From positions 57,691,467-57,755,466 of the forward strand of contig NC_091134.1 in assembly GCF_041381155.1 (NCBI RefSeq): DNA of 64,000 nucleotides. Direction: 5' to 3'. Source of the DNA: Argopecten irradians. Taxonomy: Eukaryota; Mollusca; Bivalvia; Pectinida; Pectinidae. Position numbers and translations under genes: made by a program. The notes beneath the pieces are model-generated. The model was given only the letters and a program-made list of their open reading frames with translations. It did not search any database and was not told the origin of the DNA. Shown here one piece after another: positions 13,771-26,990 of the stretch (its first letter is position 1; each line of letters starts with the position of its first letter).

Positions 13771-15072
13771 GTGAGTAACATCTTCATAATAAAGTTTTGC
13801 TGTTGCTGGAACACTCACGCTCTCTCACCTTTTATTGTGTTGTTGTTTCATAATATTAAGTTTGTTATCAATAATGTCAAGCATTACAGCAATAGTCATT
13901 TGTCGTTTAATCAATGTTTTCATTAGCATACCATATGGAAATAGTGACATAAATATTGTCGATATGTTATTATTCTGTATGTAGAATATTCGTTTATAAT
14001 TAGGTTTTTGTGCTACTAAATATGTTATCATTTCGTGATAAAGTTAACAATTCTTAACATTACTTTGTATGATATTAGATTGTCACGCTACCATTTTCGT
14101 CTTTAATTCCGTTTCACTGTCTGCTTAAGTTGTACATTTTGTACTCTCAAGTTACAAAGATGTTCGTCAGCCTCACACGTTATACAGTAGTCTCACCTCT
14201 ATGCGATACTGTAGATTAAGTTAAATGTAAATCGTTTCAGTTCCTGGTTCTTTTGTTCCCTGATGCCCTTAGTAAAATAGACTATAATTACTTACAAGGA
14301 CCTTGGACCTCGTAAATTATCAACTATCAGAATGCTCTTTTGGAATGTAAGATTTCTATTGTCGGTACTAGCAACTAATTTCTTTCGCGGTTACAATATA
14401 TAAATTTTGCGATTTCTATTTTAAAGCAACTAAAGAGTACATTTCGCAGATTTGAAATTACAATTTTGTACATTGATAAACATTCACGAACTTATACATT
14501 GACCGCGAACATAAATCGCATGCGATAACTGTTGGTTTACGGTATAAAACGTCAACCACACAAAGTAGGTTTGATTTCTCCACATTATATATATATAAAG
14601 TTCCTACAGGAAGGGCATCACCATGTATGGAATTTTTCCGTTGTATGATTGTAAGAGATCATCAATTTTTATAGTATTTCTCTTTTATGCAGCCATTCTC
14701 TTTTTTTCTTTCTTTTTTATTTTGTTAACATTATATTCCACGTTATATTAAAATGAACGTTTTGATAATGATATTAGCCCGGGTTCTGTCTCAAGGCCGA
14801 GACATACAAGGGATTTCCTACTTTGGCCTGCACTATTAGGTCTTTTGTCAACCAAGTGAAACCTTAAAGTATTAGCGAGTCGGGTGCTCTGTTAGTAATC
14901 TTCGGTAGTTGACACTGCAGTGGGACAGCTCTACAAAGAGCAGTCGTTCACCTTTTGTTGTACATTATTTCAAGACAGAGTTAATCAAAACTGGGGTAGA
15001 TTAAAACAGCATTAAATAGGCATCACATGGTATAAACATATTGAATGTCCATTAATAAAGTTTAGACAATAG

Positions 15073-15132
15073 TTGGTAGATGTTTATGGTGCTGATTTCA
15101 CCCTTGTACGTTATCAGTTTAAATCACAAAAG
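15073..15132 (+). CDS. Possible 60-base exon of the same unidentified gene
   Basis: This 20-codon stretch (contains VYGADFTLVRYQF) runs from an acceptor-like ACAATAG to a strong donor, CAAAAG|GTAAGA, and is phase 0 at both ends. That is compatible with joining the candidate exon at 13647-13770. The acceptor lacks a strong pyrimidine tract. No family is recognised. Confidence 0.2.
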
Positions 15133-18100
15133 GTAAGAACTTTAGCAAGTGTCATTTGTAACTATCATACAACTGTCACGAGCCGTTTGACCTGTTTCTA
15201 CCAAAACACTAACAGCTGGGGGTTAAAGGGAACAGGATCGAGTAAAAATAATACATATGTAACTGTCGACACATACAAGTCGAGAGTATAGTGACACTAA
15301 CATACTGTAATCTTAAGCATTCACGTTCAATTTAAATACAAGAATGTAAATTTACAAATTATTCCTTATTTAATTTCAGATGCATTTAGTCATATCAATT
15401 ACACATCTCACCAACCAGTACTACATTTGTTTTATCACTTCGTTTTATTTCTACAGTCATTTGATAAAAAAAGTTCACACTTTTGACACAACTAATTTGC
15501 ATGATTTACGTGTGGCATGGTAATATTGTTGAAAGATTGAGAATCAAAGCATTTAGACGGCGTCGTTTCGAAACATAAAATCTACCAGAACTATTTAGAA
15601 ATTCGGGTATTCCGGATGGACGAGAAATCAACAGTTTCCTTTATCATAGCATGTTATATATGCAGAATGTAGTAAGGCTGGACGGTCATTCACCCTAACG
15701 GAGTTCCAGCATACTAATATTAATGATAAAAATATCATCCAAATGGCAGATGCATGGCCGACTAGCCGAGTGTGGAATACCCATAACTGGAAACGGAAGT
15801 ACATTTCTGTTCTTTAAGCTACGTAATATAACAGATCACATCTTTATAAGGAAACGTTTTTGACAGGTATAGTTGGTGAAGGATATTTTGATGTTGTCTA
15901 TTTGCGGAAAATAGAATGAAATGAACGTAGGGTGCTGACTGGAGCCACATGTGGTGCCCACTGGATCAGTTGCATCTTGTACACCGGTCGGAGCCACATG
16001 AGAGAAAAATCAAGTTCTTGTTTCACATTTTTCTTTTTCTTTATTATTTATGTTTTTACCTGTTGTATATTGACAATGTATGTTTTTGTTCCATGTCTAT
16101 ATGATGTGGTTTATCTTGATCCGCCCGTATCACCTTGACACTAGCCGTGTATACAATGGCCTACAGGCTTGTCTGTCTTCACTGTAAGGAGAGGTCACCA
16201 GACATTTTAACACTTGTAGTATCACATACGTGCTTACCCTAGATTACAAATTTATTCAGTTATCTCAATTTGCATAACCAAGTATGAAAGACATTTTTGT
16301 GAGCTAGACAAGATCGACACATAAAGATAAGGAATACATCGTTCTTGTTACAGTAGCTGTGAAGGGAAGTATGATACTGTATAATAAGAAATACTCGCGA
16401 TTTCTTTCTTTCGCGGTTTGGAATTTTCAAATTATTTCGCGGGCAGAAGTATTCGTAGTAATGTATGAACCCAATTTCGTTTTCCCCACTTTTTGTATTC
16501 ATGTTTCATTAATAACCAATAAAACGACAAACATTATTTATTTTATTAGATAACGCATATTTCATGTTATACAGTATAGAGAATAACGAAGCGTAATCCG
16601 CCAGGTATCCAGTGATTTCGCACGTGTAATATTTTTACATATGTCACTAGTGTAATATGACCTGGAGCGATTTTCATTGGCTGGAAATACATTGTGATGT
16701 CATTACAGAAGCAATGAAATGCCGTCAGGAAAAATGATGTGACGTCAGTATTTCGAGGACGGCGGGTCAAAATAGCGGCATTCACGGGATTTTTGTAATA
16801 CATTTTGACGTGAGATTGTTTGAGTTGTAGGTAGTTGTAGTCATATGATAAATAGTATCTATAATTTGTTTTAATCTTATATGAGATTTTATGAAACGAG
16901 TGCAAGAAGTTTTTATTTTTTGCGAGCTTGGTGATTTAAGGAATTTCAAAATATCCTATATATGTGAAATATTTGAAGATCGTGATATTTTTGTTATTTT
17001 TAACGTAGCATGGAATAAGATATTGCAACAATAAAATAACAATTAGAATTGTTATGAGCAAAATACTTGAAATTCTTTGAAAGTTTTGGTTTTCGTGTTT
17101 TCATCAGGATCCTATTATTATGTCTATGTTACTACAGTACGAAACGCTATTCATATTTCCTTAGCTGAACTGGTGTTGAGCCAAAAGAGAGATAAGCACA
17201 CACACATTAGATAAAAACTTGCTTCAGACGAAAACCAATAGTCGAGTTTTATCAGTACTTATAAAAAGGTTTTTCGTTATAGTATCATTTTAACACTAAA
17301 ATTACTGCTGTAATTTATCAAATTGTAATATTCTCTCAAGAAATAAAAATCAAATCTATCAAAAAATGATGATATATTTTATTGATGTGGGCATGTTTCT
17401 AGAAGTTGGTTTTATTTCAAAATTAGAATTAATTTGAGTACTTAATGTGTTTGAATAAGTTCCTTGAAATAGTGATGTGCGTTTTGTGTACATAGTTTCG
17501 GTCTCCTACGGGATTGTATAATGTATACGTCTTCCTTGTTTGAATCTCATCGTGCGAAGGTCATGGGCACTTTATCTTGTCCAAACCGTCACTTGTGGAG
17601 CAGACGACCATTTTACCAGGCAGACGACCATTGTTCTGTGACATATTCTTATGTTAAACTAAGGACTTATCCATTCGAGTAAAACGTGAACTTTTTTGTA
17701 CAAAAATGAATAAATTTACTATATAAACACAAAAAGTTTGCTTTCAGAAATGCTGTGTTTCGTAAGAGAGTGCTAAAGAAGGAAATTGCTGTACTTTCCG
17801 TACGTATTCGTCTTTGATACAAGAAACGTAGTTTGTCTTTGTAAACAGTTGAATGGTAGACCAAGTCATGGGTTCCCCATTCAATTATTCCTCCTCTTCT
17901 AGTTTGGAAGATCCAGGTCAACTCAGCAATTATTTTAGAGATTGTAATTGGTTGTTGTGTCTGGGTCGATCAAAGAAAAACGCCCCGATTACCATGACAA
18001 TACCGGGGAGATCACGGGGGTTAAAAGCGTAACACTGGCCATATAAAAGAGTTCCAAATAATGTTAGATCGTGCAGGTATCTCAACTATTGCAACAGAAT

Positions 18101-19600
18101 ATGTCATGTCCCACGACAAAAACAAATTATGCTAATGCTACCGCATGAAGCGGGAGGGATAGATTTGTATGAAATGGAGATTGGCTCAGACAATGTGGGT
18201 TAGAAGATAGGATGTAAATGTGTATACATAAATAACGAAACAGGGCCAATCAAGAGGAGACAGTACTTCAGTTAAGGTCAAGGACAAAATGGAATTCCGA
18301 CCCCGTTTGAAAAAAGAGTACCATTTATATGGATCTAAATTGAGAGAAATCCAAACAAGAGAATCGTGTAATTGATGAGACCGGGGCACTTCAATTCCCA
18401 TACCCGTGTAACTTTTACAAGAGGTACTGTTTGCCTCATGAAAATCCAACTTCCGCATAAATTCAATTTCTCTTGGTTTTGATCCGTGAAGCAATAGAAG
18501 ATATGTCGCTTTGGTGGCGAAAACGATAGCGGACATCGGTAGATTAGGCAATGGTTGGATAGAAAGGTCAAATTTGGGAATTAAATTAAATGTGTGAGTG
18601 GAAGTTTAGACAGTTGTAACAGCCAATGAGGAGACTGTAAACTGAATTTAAGTGCTAATCAGTTACAGAATATCCGGTTTGAATGACTTCCAAAAGAATG
18701 AAATAAAAGTATTTTATTAAGTCTTCGTCTATTAAGACGAAGAAAAAAGTTTAAATCAACGACAAGGCGTTAGCCCATCCAGTTAGACGATACGTTATTA
18801 GTATTCTAATATCCTCGAGGCTTGTAATAAACGTAGGGAGTGATTTACATTAGAGGTTGGGTCAGGCAATCGTCAGATTTAATAGTTTAGAATCTCGTCC
18901 AGCTGATAAATTTCATTTAATTATTTACCCATTCAGTTTTATCTACGTGTATTTATCATTTTCTTTTGTTCATGCGTCAATTACACAATTGACGCGTTGT
19001 AACTTGTTTTTAATATTTACAACAAATTTTTAAATTTCTGCAACAATGTATAATCATAATAAAATTTTATTCGTCATTTTGATAGTTTGCACTACTTTAT
19101 TTTCGCTATTGTCATATTTTGAAATATTCAATTTGTAAACGATTATTATTATTTGATTTTTGTTTTTCATTTTTATTTTTGTTTCGTTGATGTTTTGTTT
19201 TGCAAATCAATGCTCCCATTCATAACTAACAAATAGTCTTAATAAGCATTACAGATCCTATAGAACGTATAAAATATCTATCAGCATACCAGTGTATTAC
19301 ATAATTTATATAATGTATTCACGTGCGTTACGCGCAACTAAACCACTTTAACGTACCCATATGGTCTATGTGTTATCCTAATTGTTTTAATGTGTTGACC
19401 AGTATGTAATATATCATCAATTGTGGTGTGTATATGAAGTCTGCACGGTGATATTAAGCTAAATTAAGCTTCGGTTCACTATGGGGACTTCAGCATGCAC
19501 GAAAGAGATACATTTCGTGATTGAGATGCACATGATCATCAGACCAGTCACATGAACTCTGCGACAAGACATCATTAGTGATTCGACTGCCGCTTTACAG
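15133..19600. other. Stretch without a recognisable gene
   Basis: A segment at about 16655-16760 has an inverted CCAAT (CATTGGCTGG) and a palindromic TGACGTCA site. Such a pairing recurs in foldback repeats elsewhere in the window, so this may be a repeat relic or promoter-like DNA. A small perfect hairpin (TCTTCGTCT/AGACGAAGA) lies at about 18721-18742. No credible gene was found, although 18.19-18.55 kb is open on the - strand for 121 codons without any motif. Confidence 0.35.
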
Positions 19601-19730
19601 ACGATTCACAGATGAACTGAAGGCCGTTGAAGTCAGGTTATCAATTCGATATAACTCCAACGTAAAGAGATCCCCTGTAACGAATTGCTACGATGCAAGC
19701 CGGAACGACTCCATCATCTGGAGTCTCCGT
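19601..19730 (+). CDS. Possible exon with strong donor, gene unidentified
   Basis: A pyrimidine-rich acceptor (GCCGCTTTACAG) precedes 19601 and a perfect donor, CTCCGT|GTAAGTAAAT, follows 19730. One frame stays open through the segment (43 codons, arginine- and serine-rich, ends NDSIIWSLR). GC content is above the local mean. No family is recognised and the entering phase (2 bases needed) does not match the 15073-15132 candidate directly. Confidence 0.2.
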
Positions 19731-21730
19731 GTAAGTAAATTCATAGACAAGTTGGATGTCTATCTCTTCTGACATAACAATCACGGGGTATCAAGTTATA
19801 TATGATTTACAGTAGTGGTACTAGAACTAACCGCGAGTCCTAGTGAAGATGAACAACTACGCCTTTGAGCTACAAATCCCAATCTCAATACTGATGTTGG
19901 AGAACAGAGTAGTGGTAACACATGTGCTGGCGGTGAATTAAGAAGAAATGGAAAACGGTATTTGCTAGTAGGTCAGTATATACAAAAGAAATTCAGTTAA
20001 AGCATAAAAACATCGTAGGTAAAACAAACTGTGCGTCTGTTGAGAAAAGTGAGTAAAGTCTTCAAGAGTAAGATGGCCGTGCATTGTGGCACAGGAGAGG
20101 AAATCAGGAAGTCCAACTACCGAAATACACACCCCAAGAAACATAGACAAGATTTGGGACCACAGACAGAAGACACACTTGGTCAGATATCAGCATCATG
20201 GAACATTGCCTAATTCAGTTGACGTCCATTTACTCTTCACTTGTCGAATTCCCAAGGAAGTGTTTACTGCTCATTGTACCACCAATGAGAACATATTGTG
20301 AATGTTACAACCCCGACCATTTAAATAAAGTACAGTAGACGCCCTTAAATGTGCTTAGCGAATTGACAGACATCTGGGAAAGAGCAAAAACAAGGATGGT
20401 CGAGACAGACAATAAAAGAGTATATTGTCTTTAACCATGTTCATGTTGAGAAGGGATAACAGGCATTTATAAGTCCAGACAAACGTATAGACATGTACAA
20501 AAAGGTTCTGATCTGGTTACCACAGACGATGAAGTTTGTATAGTTAAACTGGCAGTTCCATGAGAGGTTCGCTATGAGGGAGTATTTGAAGTATGAAGGC
20601 ATGGCAGAACATATCGTCCTATGGAATACGCACATTCAGCCAATCATTGTTGAGAATGTTGTCGGTTAGACCAAAAGGTACATGGACTTCTGTAGAGTTG
20701 CAATCCGGGAGTTGTTTTTAGGTAGTAACATCTGCAGCATATCATTGTCCGATATGCCATATATATACAGTATAACACCGAAATAATTTTTCTAAGCGGC
20801 AATCTTGAATTTCATAAAAATGTCATTGTTTGGAATATAATAGAATCAATTCAAATTATTTAACAATTAAATGATTGTTAGCGGGCGCTATGAATATTTA
20901 TCTGCCATCCAGATTGCATTTATATCTCGAATAAATGCAATCTAACAATCCTTCAATTGTTATATTTACATTTTACTTTCTAGTTCAAGGTAAAACATTA
21001 TTTAGATGCGAGTGTATATTTGAATTTCCCGCTTCAGCCATTTAACCTCAACAGCCAAGTTCAATGTGATAAAAAATAGTCCCTGTAAATTATTGAAAAG
21101 ATAACAAGATTTAAATGTTTTTCAATAGCTTTTCAGTTTAATTTTAGTTATCCAGACATTTAAAAGATTTTTTCATAAGTTTCATAACCAAAAGGATTCA
21201 TTCAAGTATAATGTCAATTTTCCCGCGCGGACTAACATGGTGTCAGTAAACAAGACTCACATTCATTTATATAGATATTACTACACCAAGTCTAGGCTGC
21301 ATTTATTGGCTCATAATGCAGATCGCGATTATCATTAGATTAATGGGAGTAGCTGTGGCAAAATGTAAATATTTATACATCAAACATCATCAAATGTTAA
21401 TAATTGCTAGGGGTTACCGTGAAAATCGAAGATACCATAGGATGTTATATATGGATAAAAGAATATGATTGTTGGTGGCCATTTATACATCTGTTGGAAT
21501 CGCCAAGATACTGCAGTGCTCCTATAAAGGAGGGAATTTCCAAAGAGTGTGTTCGAAAACAGACTAGTTCAAAAGACTAACTCACAGCTGAGCGAGGGTT
21601 TTGGGGAAAAAGTAGGGAGCTAGTCAATTTAACCAAGTAAATTTTATGTAGCGTAAATAAAGTAGAGGTGTATTAAAGAAAAATAATCAACGCGAATATA
21701 ACGCTGCCTCACAAAACACTCACCATACAC
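19731..21730. other. Stretch without a recognisable gene
   Basis: Only short chance open frames were seen, with no repeat family recognised. Confidence 0.35.
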
Positions 21731-22394
21731 TAGATACACGCTGTACACGGCATACTGCAAGCTGTTAAGAACAACCAAAATAGCATATGTTGTGATGTGT
21801 GCAATGAATGGGCACATGTAACATGTGTAGATATGTCATCAGCCACTTTCCAGTTCCATTCTGACCATCCATCGGAGAGCTGGCAATGCCCAAATGTCAA
21901 ACACCACAAAATTCCCATGCATCTTGTGCTACCAACCAGTAACAAGTTCACACAAGAAATATATATGTTATAAATGTGACCAATAGAGCCATGCTAAATG
22001 CCTAGACATGTCTGATACATCATTAACATCCGTCCCCCACCTACATCTTTCGGAAGTCTGGACCTGCCCTAAGTGTAGAAATGTCAATGATACCAACAGA
22101 ATGTACGTCTCTATGGTCAAATCGTCGATTAGCTCAATTTTTGAGGACCCTGAGAACTCCAGGGCATCTCTACCATCCTCACCGACATCCAACACTTATG
22201 ATCTTTCGCATAATTTAGAAGGTTCATCACATAGTCATGCCTCGTTGCTAAGCAATTCAAACAACTCCATACCCATTCCAAGAGCGACTTCCTCTCCAAT
22301 TCCACCCAATAGGAAGCCAGCAAAGCTCCAACAAAAGCCATGACCTCACTCAGAACACTATTGGTCAACTTTCAAAGTGTTCGCTCTTAGCGCA

Positions 22395-22960
22395 ATAAAA
22401 TCTCTCTTTTAGTGGATTATGCTAAACCTGGTGTATTTATTGGAACGGAAACCTGGTTGAAACCAGAAATTAGAGATTGTGAATTTTTCTCTAATGATTA
22501 TGAACTTTTTCGAAATGATAGAATCCAATCCAGAAGTGGCGGTGTCCTCATAGCAACCAAGTCAAACCTAAATGCCACACTTGCCTATAAAAGTGACAAA
22601 GTCGAACTAGTGCCAGCTAGAATCCTGAAAAAAAAAAAACAATTATAGAAGCCTCTTATTACAGACCACCAAATAAAACAGATCCACAATTTATTGACGA
22701 TTCTCTTTCAGAAATAACGCACCTATACAACAAATATTCAAATCACATTTTTTGGCTAGGAAGTGATTTTAATCTTAGTGATATCAGCTGGCCAGACGAA
22801 GTCATCTCTAGTAACAACTATCCAAAATTTCTAAATGAGAAGTTTACATATGTATTTCATGATCTTGGCTTGGCTCAGTTAGTTGATTTTCCAACTCGCA
22901 ACAATACACTAGATCTCTTCTTAAGTGTCGACCACTCCCTGGTGTCTCAGACCATGACAT
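22395..22960 (+). pseudogene. LINE endonuclease domain, broken
   Basis: The APE-like endonuclease would nick target DNA for target-primed reverse transcription. The catalytic motif region ETW is visible near 22448, and the SDFN metal-binding region near 22760. An A-run at about 22629-22640 breaks the frame. The conserved SDHD motif near 22942 is in a different frame from the preceding DLFLS. Confidence 0.75.
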
Positions 22961-23529
22961 AGCGACACCCCCCCCCCCCCCCATTAAAACCTATAAGAAG
23001 GACTATATATCTCTGGGACAAGGCTAATATCAGGCAAATGAGAACCGAATTAAAACAAAAACTTTCCAGTTTTGGAACCCGAAGCATGACTGTAGACCAT
23101 GTTTGGGCGTTAATAAAAAATGTCATCAAAACTTCTATAAACAAACATGTGCTACAAAAAGTATCTCGCTCAAAATGCACAAATCCTTCGGCAGACAGCA
23201 ACATAAATCAGCTATCAAGACAAAAAAGACAATCATATATATAACAAAGCTAGGAAAACTCAAAAGCTACAGGACTGGGATAGGTACAAAAAACCTGAAA
23301 TCAAATATGCAAAAAGAAACACGAAGAGCCTACAGTAATTACATGCACAACATCATCAATTCAGATCACAAAAAAAACCAAAGACATTTTGGAGTTTCAT
23401 CAAAAGTAAAAAGATGGAAACAAACTACATCCCACAATTAGAAATCTAGAAGACGCTAGGAGCAAGGCTCACATTCTTAATTAACAATGTCATTATGTCT
23501 TTACTAAAGAAAACCTATCCAATATACCA

Positions 23530-24460
23530 GATATGGGACCATCTCCATTTCCTACAATACCACCAATAGTAGTGAGTGAGTCTGGTGTTTCTAAACTACT
23601 GCAGAACTTACAGGTACACAAAGCTACTGGGCCAGACAATCTCCCAGCTAGGGCTCTTAACGAACCCCCCCCCCCCCCCCCCCCCCCCGAAATCAATCCA
23701 GCACTCACCTATCTCTTTCCTATAAATACTGGCACTGTACCATCAGACTGGCGAGAAGCAAACATAGTCCAGGTCTTTAAAAAAGGTGATAAACAATCTG
23801 CTGAGAACTACAGGCCTGTGTCACTTACTAGTATTGCCTGTAAACTTTAGAACACATTATACACAGCAACATCATGTCTGACCTCGAACATCACAACATC
23901 CTCACAAATCTGCAACATGGGTTCAGGTCTAAACTTTCCACTGAAACACAACTATATTAACCATTGATGATTTTGCTCGGAACCTAGAAATTGACATGGC
24001 CCTGCTTGATTTTTCCAAGGCTTTTGACAAAGTCCCACGCTCCAGACTGTTATCTAAATTAAAAAAAAATGGTATCAACCCAAACGTGATTAATTGGTTT
24101 TATTCTTTTCTAAACGACAGATATCTAAAAGTTATACTGAATGGATCATACTCAAATAGGGCCCGAGTCCTCTCCGGGTTACTCAGGGGACAGTGGTCGG
24201 CCCACTTCTCTTTCTCGTATTCATTAACGATATATAGTAGACTCAGTTTCTTGTAAAATTAAATTATTTGCTAATGATTGCCTCCTCTACACAGAAATCT
24301 CTTCACTGCAAGACTGTCAAAAACTGGAAAATTACCTAAAACCACTAGAAGACAGGGACGATAAATGGCAAATGCACTTTAATGCCAAGACGTGTGCTGT
24401 CATTAACATTCCCAGGAAGAAAAGTCCTATCAAATTCAATTACACACTACACAGTCAAAA
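23530..24460 (+). pseudogene. LINE reverse transcriptase domain, broken
   Basis: Motifs in order are the template-grip region (VFKKGDKQSAENYRPVSLT), the first catalytic aspartate (LDFSKAFDKVPR), the GVPQG-like turn (degraded to GLLRGQ by a frame change near 24185), and the FADD box mutated to FAND near 24268. A run of about 23 C at 23667-23689 expands a proline stretch between the first two blocks. Confidence 0.8.
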
Positions 24461-25060
24461 TTTTAGATAATGTAGAATCTGGAAAATATCCAGGAGTCAC
24501 CATCAACCATGACCTAAATTGGAACACACACATTCATACCCTAACAAATAAGGCCAACAAAACTGTAAGATTCCTTAGACGCAATATGTCATCATGCACA
24601 AGAAAGTAAAAGACCATCTCTCGAATATGCAGCATCCTGCTGGTATCCATACACATCAGATCAAATCCTAGCACTCGAAAACATCCAGAGAAGGGCTGCA
24701 AGGTATGTTTACAACCAATATAGAAATAGGGAACCATGTTGTGTCACCAACATGATAACATCTTTAAACTGGGAACACCTGGCTACTAGAAGAGCCAAAG
24801 CCAGAATTATCATGCTACACAAAATCATAAATAAGCATGTGCATATCGAACCATTACAACATATCAGGCGATATGAGAACAAGAGGCACACACAGATTAA
24901 ATCAGATACCTTATTATGAAACCCTTTACAAGTATTCTTCCCTCGTACCATCATCGAGTGGAACTCATTACTCAACATCTCTAGCTCAGGAGCCTGTTCT
25001 GGACAAGTTCCGGTCAACCCTGGCTAGACACAACCTCCCATAATAATATACACGGCCTAT

Positions 25061-26040
25061 TTTTATCCATATATAATTCAATTAAGCTTGTTACGAGCAT
25101 TTCCATTGGCTTTAAGATTTACTTTACCAGCCCTTAAAGGAAATAATGGCGTCGCCGTTTGTAACGTTGCTTCTGATTGGCTGAGATGACGGCGTAATGA
25201 TTTCATAGACAAAAGAGTCCAAAAACGAATTCTGAATATTGAAGAGATTATCTTTAGTAAATTGAATTATAAGGATTAATTTGAATAGATTTTTTTATGT
25301 TATGGAGATATAACACAAAAATGTGAGTGTACTCTCATCATAAACCGCTTCGCGTTCAAGTTAATCCTTAAATAAACCATGCTACAAAAAACATATATAA
25401 TATATTGATGCAACATCCCAGGGACTTTTGAGTCTGTCCCTTAAATTGGAAGAAGACTTGGGAGGCCGTCCTTACATGACCCTGGCAGTTAAATAACCAG
25501 CAAACAAATAGCCTACATATACTGGCTGGTGACATAATATCATGAAAAAATGGCGATTTTTCTCGATATTTTCCTAAACGTTTATAATCTTTAGTCCACA
25601 ACACTTTCAATGAATAAGCTTAAAAGTAAATTACACTTGTAATATAATATTTTAAAATAAAAACAGACATTTGAAAAGGGTCAGTCAAAGAGGTGTTCGT
25701 GTCATTTTACTGAACATATTATCGTGTTTTTTTTTCCAAAAAAAAATATCAAAAATAGTTTGGCCTATGTTTGATGGAAAAATTAAATTTGGCATCAACA
25801 TAAAGATAAATATTTAAAAATCTACACAGTGTACTGTATACTCTCATTATGTACAGTACACTTCTGAATATATTGGAGTATCAAAAATATATATGCAAAC
25901 TTCAAATGAAGCTTATGGATTCTTTTAAGATTTTTGTGATATGAATACCTCACAATGGCAAAACAAATGGTATAAGGGAAGTAAATCTTTTATCGCTTGT
26001 CGTGTTATGTGGTTACTTCCCTTGAATTTTCATTATCAGC
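25061..26040. other. Intergenic stretch with a SINE-tail fragment
   Basis: At about 25455-25505 the words CCGTCCTTACATGACCCTGG and CAGTTAAATAA resemble the 3' part of the local SINE family. An inverted CCAAT (CTGATTGGCTGA) lies near 25173. No gene was seen. Confidence 0.35.
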
Positions 26041-26149
26041 CAATGAACGACTCAGGAAATAGTATCGACGTTACTCTTTTGACTTCCGGTATGGCGACAA
26101 AGCACGATTGAATTTGTTAAAATAGACACGTACTTAAATTTATCTTAAG
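26030..26149 (+). promoter_or_regulatory. Probable promoter and non-coding first exon of the zinc-finger gene
   Basis: A CCAAT box (CAGCCAATGA) at about 26037-26046 is followed by a segment ending in a strong donor, CTTAAG|GTAAGA, after 26149. The segment contains a six-codon open frame (ATG GCG ACA AAG CAC GAT TGA). It is the best upstream partner for the acceptor at 28410 that opens the zinc-finger coding exon. The link is inferred from position, strand and splice-site quality. Confidence 0.45.
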
Positions 26150-26548
26150 GTAAGAAATACATTTAATGCCTCCTGATGCATTTGATAATGGTTCATATTT
26201 CTATGTCACATGCTTTGACTTATCGAAAACAAACAGACTAGTAATCGTGTTGATACGGGCACCCCCCGGCTCAATGAAAGGGGGGAGACACGTAACACGT
26301 TATCATGTTAGGAGTGCAGTAGGCATAACGCATTAGCTATATACAAATGTACGTCTTACATCGCCACATATATACGTAGCATAGAACTTTCTGGCCAAAA
26401 AATTCTGTATCAATCTGTTTATGCGTATATATTGATGACATATGTAGTTATTCATCCTACAAATATGCCGATACAAACCGCAAAATACGAGAGAAAAAAA
26501 AAACTGATTAATATTCTCGCTGTCAGTGTCACTGTGGAATATAGAAAG

Positions 26549-26767
26549 CTTTGGGTTTTATAAGTCTAACGTTCTATTAGCAGACAGGGTCATGTAAGGA
26601 CATGCCAGGTTTGTTGGTGGAGGAAAACCGAAGTTCTCGGTAAAAAAACCAACGGCCAGCGATCAGTACCTGGCAGCTGCCCCACATTGAATTCGAACTC
26701 GCGACCCAGAGGTGGAGGGCTTGTGGTAATATGTCAAGATATCTTAACCACTCAGCCACCATGACCT
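26549..26767 (-). mobile_element. RUDI/V-SINE-like SINE
   Basis: On the - strand the copy starts with a tRNA-like head (GGTGGCTGAGTGGTTAAGAT as A box, GCGAGTTCGAATTC as B box). It continues with a body containing GGTTTTCCTCCACCAACAAA and ends in an ACGTTA...AAAACCCAAAGC tail. It matches the + strand copy at 27.93 kb throughout. The head resembles tRNA-Ser/Leu. It lies in the presumed first intron of the zinc-finger gene. The family name is from memory of molluscan SINEs. Confidence 0.7.
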
Positions 26768-26954
26768 CATGAACAGAGCAAACATAACTACATGTACCTA
26801 TACAAATGACAACATTCAACCACATTATGACACAAGTTTGTGTGAATATAATGACATGATATAGGCCTATATCTAGATTCTAGACCCAGAATTTCTGGGT
26901 TATTGTTATTTTCATTGTTGCTTATGCAATGTAACGCTCCAAACAATAAAAGGA

Positions 26955-26990
26955 ATGCTCTACTAATTGAGCTAGCTACCGGAATGCAAT
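26955..26990 (-). repeat. tRNA-like A-box fragment
   Basis: On the - strand, GTAGCTAGCTCAATTAGTAG with AGCAT reads as a tRNA D-arm/A box. No matching B box or tail follows, so this is probably a SINE fragment and not a tRNA gene. Confidence 0.3.

Larger units (their letters stand above)
21735..25060 (+). mobile_element. Decayed CR1-like non-LTR retrotransposon (LINE)
   Basis: The order of domains on the + strand is that of a two-ORF LINE. ORF1 remains (21.74-22.34 kb) show PHD-type zinc fingers: the first reads CCDVCNEWAHVTCVDMS with a WQCP end, the second ends WTCPKCR. An APE-type endonuclease follows (22.35-22.97 kb: GTETWLKPE, then SDFNLSDISWPD, then GVSDHDI in a shifted frame). Reverse transcriptase spans about 23.5-24.45 kb (FKKGDKQSAENYRPVSLTSI, LDFSKAFDKVPRSRLLSKL, then FANDCLLY). 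The coding region ends near 25043. At least six frame changes and stops break the frames, and the catalytic box reads FAND where FADD is expected. It is a dead copy. Assignment to CR1 rests on the PHD-bearing ORF1 and RT motifs; a neighbouring Jockey-group clade is possible. Confidence 0.85.

Noticed and set aside
18186..18551. 121-aa frame on the - strand
   Set aside because: No recognisable motif, no splice context, and a competing overlapping frame; left as unexplained sequence.
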